From the NCBI GenBank assembly GCA_019973155.2, contig BPQB01000095.1, positions 1 through 64,000 on the forward strand: a stretch of 64,000 bases of DNA, read 5' to 3'. Source of the DNA: Phanerochaete sordida. Taxonomy: Eukaryota; Basidiomycota; Agaricomycetes; Polyporales; Phanerochaetaceae. Position numbers and translations under genes: made by a program. This document shows, piece after piece, positions 56,343 through 64,000 of this stretch. Numbering within the stretch: the first letter of the stretch is position 1; each line of letters begins with the position of its first letter. The notes beneath the pieces were generated by a model. It saw nothing but the letters and a program-made list of their open reading frames with translations. It was not told the DNA's origin and searched no databases.

Positions 56343-57237
56343 ATGCGTCTCTCCACTGTACTCATTTCGTCCCTTGTCGCCGGCTCTGTGCTTGCGGCGC
56401 CCTCCAACCTCAAGCGCCGAGAGAGCCGCATCGCACGTCGGGGCTCGCCGCGCCAGCATGCGTCGCAGCACGACGACACCGCGCCGGAGAACAACCCAAC
56501 GTGGGCCGGCGCAGTGATCAACGCGCCCCAGGTGCGTCTCCTGCCGCCTGAATTCCAACTGAGATCCTGACCGCGCGGGCGCAGGGCACGTTCACGAGCG
56601 TCAGCGCGTCCTTCACGGTGCCGGCGCCGCAGGAGCCTGCGGGGCTGACGGGCTTCCACGCCGCGTCGGCGTGGGTCGGCATCGACGGCGACAGCTGCCA
56701 AAACGCGATCCTGCAGACCGGCGCCGACTTCCACATCAACGGCGGCAGAATGTCGTACAACGGTGCGCACTGCCTTCTGGCAGCTCCCTCGCGCATGCTG
56801 ACGATCCGGGGGCAGCGTGGTACGAGTGGTGGCCGGCGGACTCGGTCTACCTCGGCAGCGCGCTGCCCGTGAGCGCGGGCGACGTGCTGTACCTGAACGT
56901 CACCGCGTTCTCGCCGACGCGCGGCGTGTTCACGATCACGAACACCAATACCGGGGCGACGTCCACGAAGAAGCTGGCGAGCAAGCATGCGCTCTGCATG
57001 CAGGACGCGGACTGGATCGTCGAGGACTACGGCGACACGGCCGTCCCGTTCGCGAACTTCGGCGACGTGGTGTTCACGGGCGCGACCGCGCTCACCGCGG
57101 ACGGCGGCGTGCAGGGTCTCGCCGAGGCGTATCTGATGAACATCGAGCAGAACGACGTTGTGCTCACGAGCGTCGCCGTCGATGGTGACAGCCTGACCGT
57201 CTCGTACGTCGATGGCGGAGATGGTGGCGACGAGTGA
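56343..57237 (+). CDS. Secreted glutamic peptidase, G1 family, divergent (copy f, 262 aa)
   Basis: Exons are 56343-56531, 56585-56762 and 56816-57237. The signal peptide is MRLSTVLISSLVAGSVLAAP; the propeptide is SNLKRRESRIARRGS. NPTWAGAVINAPQ starts the mature domain. SAWVGIDGDSCQNAILQTGAD keeps the catalytic Gln. MQDADWIVEDYGD has Asp for the first, non-catalytic Glu of AEW, but keeps the catalytic Glu of VED. WYEWWPADSVYLGSA is the most altered version of the WYEWYP block. An acidic Gly tail GGDGGDE ends the protein. It is the most divergent intact member here. Confidence 0.9.
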
Positions 57238-58920
57238 GGCGGGAGGCACGGGAGCAGAGCCGGGTGGCTCTTGGAGAGGGTGTCGTGACTGTGCTAATGC
57301 TATGATTTGAGCTAGGTCTGCTGTACGCTTCGATACTGCCTATCGAACATCGACGCTACTGGCCTCCTACGTAGCCGGTATTCAATATTTTTTCAGCATT
57401 TTCCGCTGTGTGCACGAGGCTCTGTGCCTGCCGTCGCACACTCTGTGCGTGCGACACAGCTCCTAAGTGGCGTTTGTGGCAAGGTCAGTGGCACGCTGAC
57501 GATGCGAGCGGCATGACTGCGCCTCATGCAGTGTCACACACAGGGAACGAGACATTGCAAGCAGACACGCCGCAAACGCGAAGCAAAGACCGGCATGATC
57601 ATATATGCTCACAAAGAAACCATACAGTGCATATAAACCCGCCACACCGTCCTCTCAACCCTCAGACACCCGCCTCCCGACCCAGCTACACCGTACGCTC
57701 ACCGCAGCGCCCCGCCGTCCCGCCCCCGATCCCGTCGCCGAAGCCAATCAGCAGCCATACATCCCGCCTGCGCGGCGCCCGCAACTGCAACAGGCGCTCC
57801 GCCGCCGTGCCATTCCGCGCCCAGCGACCCCGAGATCGTGCAGAAAGGCTCTATCGGGGTCTATTACGCCGCGCGCGTCGGGCGTAAGGCACGCGACGGC
57901 AGAGCGCGCTGGCGCACGCCGGGCCTGCGCGAGGTCAGCACCGTCCTTCCGTCCAACAGACCACTAGACACTCACACCGCATCCTGCCACCACAGACCTG
58001 CCCGCTCGTCAAGCCGCCCAGGCGACGCCGCACAGACGACGCGCAGGCGTGCACGCGCGCGCCGACGCGGGAGCCTGTGCCCCGCGACGCGCCCTCGCGC
58101 AGCGCGCGGTCGGCGCGCGCGTGCACGCCTGCGCACCGTCTGTGCGCTCGGGCGTGTCGGACGCGACTGCTGGCGTGACTGGAAGACATGCATGCCGGTC
58201 GCCGCACCCCGCCGCGGGCTCGGGGTGCACCCTGCCCGGTGCACCTCGCGCGTGCGCGGCGCGTACTCGCTCTCCGCCGCGGCGTCCTTCGCGGGGCGGG
58301 GCGCGTGCTGTCGCGTCTTGTAGGCTCTATGGCGTCTTGCCCAGTGAATTCGGGCGTGTCCCGTGTCGCGGTCGGGAATTCCGCCGCTAGAACGCGGAGA
58401 AGGCCCGGCGGGAGGCCCTGCTGCGCTCTTCCGGGGGCGCCGCGGCCGGTGTGGGCGTCGGGAGGTGGATGTAGTGGGAGAGGCGCGCTGGTGATGGGGA
58501 GTTACGCGGTGGAGAGGGAGGCAGGGGTGTAGCAGGGGGTTGTTGACAAGGAGGGTGACTGGGTGTGCGGAGGTTTATGTAGCTGGTGCTCGCTCAATGC
58601 ACGCGTTTCCGGCATTGGGGGCGTGTGTCCGCTTTGTGACTTCGTTGTGAGAAAGGGATGGGCGTCCTTGTTTTGCGATGTCCGTTATCCAAGCCCAGGA
58701 GAGAGCGGACGACGGCGTCGAAAAAAGCCACAGAGAGAGCGCCGCGAGAGGCCAGCCGCCCGATACTATACATTCAATTTCCTACAGTCTTTCAGAGTAC
58801 ATCAGAGTCATCGCCTTGGATACACATTCACAATCAATCTCGCAGTCCCACTTCCCGTTCAAGCCACCATTTCCGCGCCGCCGCTCCCGCCCCTGCGCCC
58901 CTCCCGCGCCGTGCGCGCGC
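57238..58920. other. Intergenic region, no supported gene
   Basis: The region is GC-rich with self-complementary tracts near 58010-58240 (GCGCGCG-rich on both strands). ATATAAACCC at about 57630 looks like a TATA box, but no ATG with a plausible gene follows. Confidence 0.4.
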
Positions 58921-59852
58921 TCAGACGTACGTGACCGTGACCGTCGACGCGCCGAGCTGCACGCTCGTAAGCACCTGCCCATTCTGCTCGATATCAATCG
59001 CATTCGCGCCCGCAGGCCCAACATGCCCGCCCGCAGCGTTCGTCGCACTGGCACCCGTAAACGTCACGGTCCCGAAGTTCGCAAAGGGCACGAGCCCGCC
59101 GCTCTCGGAGAAGTCCTCGACGATCCACTCCGCATCTTGTTCACACAGGCTCGCGCTCGAGGAGAGCGCCTTCGAGACGCTCTGGTGGCGGCTGTTGTTC
59201 GTGACGACGGCGGTGCCCGTCGTCTTCGACGACGCGGTGACGGTCACGGTGACGCTGTCGCCCGGGCCGAAGCTGATGCCCGAGAAGTCGTACGCGTAGT
59301 CTGGGTACCACTCGTACCACGCTGCACAACACACAGAGCACGCGTCAGCAGCAGTCCTGGCGGGCGCGGAAGGGGAGGGAGAGCGCGCACCGTCGAAGCC
59401 GACGGACGTCCCGGAGACGTAGAGGTCGATGCCGGTCTGCAGGATCGCGGTGCCGCACGTGTCGCCGTCGATGCCGACCCAGACGCTCGCGGCGTGCGTG
59501 CCGCTCGCGCCCGCGGGCTCCTTGGGCGTCGGGACGGTGAACGTCGCCGTGACGCTCTTCCACGTGCCCTGCGGCGTGCGTCAGCGCGTGCTCGTCCAGC
59601 GGACGGCGCGAGAGAAGACGACGCGAAAGTGAAGGGGGAGGGGGAGAGAGGGGGACGTACGCCGGCCGCGCTGAGGACCCCGCCGGCCCAGTTGCTCGAG
59701 TACTGCACGTCGGTGCCGTTGCTGATGCGCGGGTGCGAGAGGTGCGTGCCGGCGGCGCGGCGCGCGACGCGCGCGTCGAAGCGTTCCTTGCTCGACGGCA
59801 GCGCGAGCGCGGAGGCGAGCAGGGAGGCGGAGAAGAGCGAGGAGAAGAGCAT
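58921..59852 (-). CDS. Secreted glutamic peptidase, G1 family (copy g, 256 aa)
   Basis: Exons are 59852-59661, 59568-59391 and 59321-58921. The signal peptide is MLFSSLFSASLLASALALP; the propeptide is SSKERFDARVARRAAG. NGTDVQYSSNWAGGVLSAAG opens the mature domain. SVWVGIDGDTCGTAILQTGID and EQDAEWIVEDFSESG carry the catalytic Gln and Glu. The GTHAASVW and YVSGTSV segments are shared only with the pseudogene at 62848, and its TACAAAT promoter is similar, so the two are sisters in inverted orientation. Intact. Confidence 0.93.
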
Positions 59853-59930
59853 TGTGCGAGGTGCGCGAGGATGTGGAGCTGGAGCTGGAGAGAGGCGAGG
59901 ACCTGGGGATGTCCTGGGAGAGGTGGGTGT

Positions 59931-59937
59931 ATTTGTA
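59931..59937 (-). promoter_or_regulatory. TATA-like box of peptidase copy g
   Basis: TACAAAT on the minus strand lies 79 nt before the ATG. The same sequence precedes the pseudogene at 62848. Confidence 0.4.
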
Positions 59938-60204
59938 GGAGGGTGGCGGACGGATGTGGATATCGCTGTGATGTCGCGACGCGGGGCGGCGTGGGTTGGA
60001 GGCTTCGGACGTTCGCGCACACATGGCGCAGCGAGAAAGGTCTGTCCGGGAGAGGAAGCGACTGCGCCACAACTGGCGAGGATCGTTCGCCGTGGAGGTA
60101 TTTGCGCGATGGGATCACGCCCAGCGATCAGCGCGGCGTGCGAAGTGAAGGCGATCCGCGTGGGCCTGGCGGGATGTGCGCCCGTGCAAGCAAGTGCATG
60201 ACAG

Positions 60205-60470
60205 AGGAAATGAGCCAAACGTGGCGGACGGTGCTGCCGTGACGAGCCCAGACAGGACTCTCCGCAAAACGTCGGGACGTCGTCCTAGGATTCCACGTCG
60301 ACTGTCTAGGAATGCGTCAGCAATTCAGCATGAGAAACGAATGCAGAGACTTGACTTACAGGCCGGGTTTGCAAGAAATGCAGGCTATTCTGGCCAGGAC
60401 ACGGGACGGCATGGCGTGTGGAAGCATCAGAGATCGAGGTCTGGAGCTGGTGCATGACCTGAGAATTGTC
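60205..60470 (+). repeat. Tandem direct repeat, unit A
   Basis: It aligns with unit B at 60530-60795, including the shared CCGCAAAACGTCGGGACGTC and GTCCTAGGATTCCA. Identity is roughly 80 percent by eye and the offset is about 320 nt. No gene is apparent. Confidence 0.65.
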
Positions 60471-60529
60471 CACGCATAGTTATTGGCGTGAATACAGATG
60501 CATCCGTTGAAGAAATAGCAGAGCGAAGA

Positions 60530-60795
60530 TGGTGAGCTGAACGCGGCTGGTCGCGCGGCCGTGGCGAGGCCAGATAAGGTCCTCCGCAAAACGTCGGGAC
60601 GTCGTCCTAGGATTCCAAGTCGACTGTCGAGGCATGCTTCAGCAATTCAACACGCAAACGGATGAGGATACTCGACTTACAGGTCACATTTTCGCTGTAT
60701 GAAAAGGCTATTTTGGCCAGGGCACGGGACGACAGGGCGCGTGGAAACATCGGAGACCAAGGTCTGGAACTGGTACAAGACCTGGAAATTGAGCC
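60530..60795 (+). repeat. Tandem direct repeat, unit B
   Basis: This is the second copy of the unit described at 60205-60470. It ends near GGTACAAGACCTGGAAATTG. Confidence 0.65.
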
Positions 60796-62847
60796 CGGGT
60801 AGTCAGCTCCAACGAGTATTTTCGCGTAAAATGGATACTCACTTTCGTCTATACTTCATGCAAGCTTGTCGCCATATAGACAAGAATGGCGAATGCTGGC
60901 CGGAAGCTCCGTAATCCATCTTTTGGTGAACAAATGAGGCGCATTCTTGACCTGATGGTAAGGCAACGACAATGATTTCGCAGGGAGCTGACACAGAGTG
61001 AGCGTCGAGAGACGACGAATATGAAACGTGGCACCTGTACATCCAGATGCTGAAAGCTGCCTCAGCGAGACTGGTCTTTCCCGCTAGGCTGCAAAGACCC
61101 GTTCCTTCTGAATGCAATAGGCTGCGAGCAGAGGAGCCTGCACGGGGTGTGTGAATCGCCCGTGGGCAGAGTGTCGCCACGTAGGTCCAGAGTTGCGTCC
61201 GCGGTCGGAACAAGGCTGTACCGCGTGTACTTTGCGTGAATGTAGACTTGAGAGAGCTATTGAGCTGCCAGTCGTGCTTTCAAGAGGCAGTCGAGCGTCC
61301 GAAATAGAGGGTTCGTGTGAAGGCGTGCGTAATCGCCGTTTTCGAGCTCGGGGAGATCATCCGCCGACAGCTCACGCGACGGGGCAAGGGTGCCTGGTCT
61401 TGTGGTCATCTGCAATCGTCAAAGGTTTTGGGAACTGTCAGCGACTTCCAAATCTCCGTGGTCATCGTATAGACTCACCTAGATTACGACACGCCGAGTG
61501 CAGCTCGCAGTTGGCGTTCGGATGCTGCGGCCTCGTGCGCGAGCTCGTGCAGGCTCGCGAGCAGTCGCCATAGATACCTCGGATGCACGGGCACCAATCG
61601 ATACCTGGCAGTACCAGCGGCCTCGAGGCGGTCCAGCCTGGTCTGTCGCTCGAGAGAGGAGCGGTCGCTGCCTGGGATGGTGATGGGAGGAAAGGACGAT
61701 CGCCACGTGTGAATACCCTCGGATCAGCACGCCACGAAGCCCGCGGTTCTCCGGCGCTTGCCCATCCCAAGGTTCGTTTCCTCCACCCACGACCGCCCAC
61801 CGGGAGCAACGGTGCTGCGCGGTCACTGCAGCGGCGAGCGGGTCGCAGGCCAGCACTTCCCATAGTCCGTCTAGTCCATGGGGTAAGGCTGGTGATTGCG
61901 GGCGCGTAGGTGCGCGGACGCACGGACGCGGCGTGGCTTTCCTATCCTCGTGTGTACTTATTCTGATCCATTTACGCTTTCGGCGACTGCATTGACAAAC
62001 TATTTCTCGCTCCAGCTCCTCGTGCCTCTTGACCTTTACTTCACGTTGGCGGTTCGTCGATGCCAACATCCGCTCCCTGCGATCAGGCGAGGAATGCGCC
62101 TGTTCCGCTGGCCAAGCCACGATACCACTGACTCAGCGAAGTCGGCTGTGTAACTCGAATGCCTCTTCGACACGAGAGGCTCGCAGGGTAGTCTGCATCG
62201 CCCAGTAATCTGAAGTCGCACACAGCTTCCGAGCCTGGCTTTTGACGCGTCCACATGCCACCACGCTCACATGCTCGTGCCTTTATAGCGCGAGATTCTC
62301 CTTTGTAAGCTGCTGCCTCTCGTATTCCGTGTACACTGGAGTACTTACACATAGTTTTGGACAGGCAGCTTGGAAGCCGAGGGTCACGTCCCGACGTGTC
62401 ACGGAGGCCGCCGCCACCCCCTGCATCCGGACCATGTCGATTACACCTCCGGCTAGTAACAGCGCAGGTTCTGCTGCCCTCGTCTGCCGAGAATAGGAAT
62501 AGTCACGTCGGATGGCCGCCAATCTGCGTCACTCTGCGCGCCGCGCTGATTGCTAGGCGATTGTTCATCACACCATATCCCACCGCAGTGACCGCACCGT
62601 GCGCACGCAGCTCGTGGTGGCTCACCGATTCTTGCTTTCAAGCAGACGTATCTCGTCGAGCCTGCTACGCCATGCATTTACGAAGGCACCAGATCCAGAC
62701 GCCGCACAGCAGGCTCTCGCATCGACACCCCGCCCCGCCCATCCGACCAGCATCGCGCATACAAATGCCCCCGCCGCCCACACGCTGTCTCCAGGCTCCA
62801 GGCTCTCGCCTCCAGCCGTAATACACCCTACGCTCGCACGCAAGACA
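60796..62847. other. Region without a supported gene
   Basis: Open frames of 120-210 codons overlap on both strands (for example 60839-61213 and 61479-62120, both minus) without motifs. From about 62757 (ATACAAATGCC) the sequence aligns with the promoter and leader of peptidase copy g. Confidence 0.4.
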
Positions 62848-63736
62848 ACGTTCCTCTCTTCGCCCGCCGTCCTCTACCTTTTCGCGTCGGCGCTCGCCCT
62901 GCCATCAAGCAAGGAACGCTTCGCCGCGCGTGTCGCACACCGCATATATGGCACGCACCGCACGCAGCGCATCAGCAACGGCACCGACGTGCAGTACACG
63001 ACGAACTAGGCCAGCGCGGTGCTCAGCGCGGCCGCCGTGCGTCCCCTCCCTCCACCCGCGCCCCTTCTCCCCCTTCCTCGCCCCGCCCCGCCGACGCACG
63101 CCAGGGCACCTGGACGAGCGTCACCGCGACGTTCACCGTCCCGGCGCCGACGGCGCCCGCAGGCGCGAACGGCGCGTACGCCGCGAGCGTGTGGGTCGGC
63201 GTCGACGGCGACACCTGCGCAGGCGCGATCCTGCAGACCGGCGTTGACATGTACGTCTCCGGGACGGCGGTCTCGTTCTACGGTGCGCCTCTCCTCACGC
63301 CGCGCTTCCCTTCGCCGTGCGGCGCGGCGCTGACGCACGCGCAGGCTGGCACCAGTGGGCGCCGGACGCGTCGCAGGACTTCGGCGGCATCGGCTTCGCG
63401 CCAAGGGACCGCGTCGCGCTCACCGTGTCCGCGTCCACAGGCGCAGCCGCGATCACGAACCGCAGCACGGGGCGCAGCGTGCGCGCGGCGCTCAGCTCGG
63501 GCGCAGCGCTGTGTGCGCAGGATGCGGAGTGGTTTCTCGAGGACTTCAGCGCGGGCGAGCTCGTGCCGTTTGCGGACTTCGGCACGGTGCGCTTCGCGGG
63601 CGCGCGCGCGACGGACGCCGCGGGTGCGCGTGTGGGGCCGGCCGACGCGGACACAGTTGTGATCGTGCAGGAGGGGAGGGTGGTCACGGGCATGCGGCTC
63701 GGCGCGTCGAGCGTCGTGGTGAAGTACATCGGGTGA
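62848..63736 (+). pseudogene. Glutamic peptidase pseudogene, G1 family (copy h)
   Basis: The exon structure is preserved (62848-63036, 63105-63282, 63345-63736; in phase) but two lesions break it. The start codon position of copy g reads ACG (62848-62850). The Trp of the SNWAG motif is a TAG stop (63007-63009), with the next Gly changed to Ser. Downstream, WVGVDGDTCAGAILQTGVD and DAEWFLEDFSAG still hold both catalytic residues, and the frame is open to the TGA at 63734-63736. WHQWAPDASQDFGG replaces WYEWYP. This suggests recent loss. It is described as broken; no repaired form is proposed. Confidence 0.85.
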
Positions 63737-64000
63737 GCGCGCGGTGCGGAGGCGGGGGGACGTGCGGAGGAGGCGATGGAGATTCTGAATCGGTGTCGAG
63801 AAATTGAGCGGGAAGTGCGGCTGCGAAATAGACTGAAAACCACGACTCTGATGCATTGCGTACGACTGTGTAGGGAAAGCGAATGTGTATTCGCGGGATG
63901 CTGGCTCCTGGCAGCAGTCTCCGCCTGTGACCAGCCTCGAAGTGTTTCGCTTCAGTTGCATGGGACACCGGCGACGTTCTGCACCGCTGCGATGGAAATA

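Noticed and set aside
57838..57900. GVYYAARVGRKA, resembling the RNase H1 hybrid-binding motif
   Set aside because: The similarity ends after about ten residues, with no Trp/Lys-rich continuation and no RNase H domain nearby.
58010..58240. Possible RNA gene in self-complementary GC-rich sequence
   Set aside because: The pairing is explained by alternating GCGC composition. No defined boundaries or known RNA family are recognisable.

Overview
The window looks like basidiomycete nuclear DNA, most likely from a wood-decay agaricomycete. This is inferred from GC-rich coding sequence, many 50-70 nt introns with GTRNGT donors, two F-box genes, a non-canonical G-alpha gene and families of small secreted proteins. 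No tRNA, rRNA or CRISPR array was recognised. Gene models were assembled by eye from exon frames and splice sites. Where I joined every exon by hand, the total coding length is a multiple of three. ATG7 and the dynamin gene were checked by frame continuity only.

Housekeeping genes are dispersed along the window: ATG7 (862-3405, minus), VPS74/GOLPH3 (3965-5873, minus), a dynamin-like GTPase (9192-12032, minus), two F-box genes (12592-14258 and 15778-17065, both minus), the kinetochore gene MIS12/MTW1 (20338-21239, plus), the RNA polymerase III subunit RPC34/RPC6 (31363-33185, plus), an atypical G-protein alpha subunit (34850-37000, plus) and a conserved Gln/Pro-rich nuclear-type protein (37564-39094, minus).

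Between them lie three families of small secreted proteins. (1) Eight glutamic peptidases (MEROPS G1, eqolisin) lie at 7.5 kb and in a dense array at 47.6-63.7 kb; the last copy is a pseudogene. (2) Five Kre9/Knh-like secreted proteins of about 130 residues lie at 26.6-29.0 kb and 40.6-45.1 kb; these two blocks are inverted segmental duplicates. (3) Four copies of an unnamed secreted protein of about 140 residues lie at 14.5, 18.0, 19.1 and 25.6 kb. Within each family the intron positions are the same, and nearly every copy has a TATA box 60-120 nt before its start codon, so expansion was by DNA duplication that carried the promoters along.

Three small minus- or plus-strand genes (21600-22318, 23737-24310, 45583-46202) form an unnamed family with an N-terminal basic segment ending in RRxLS and a KEN box. 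One of them also has a textbook D-box, so they look like possible APC/C substrates. Two lie next to MIS12. A dispersed motif (GGATCAAACGCCAC, usually flanked by GGGACC/GGTCCC arms) lies upstream of two of them. This family is the best candidate for something undescribed.

Mobile-element traces include two short elements with perfect terminal inverted repeats next to TA dinucleotides (252-644 and 41899-42419). The second sits inside another repeat whose empty-site copies are visible elsewhere in the window.
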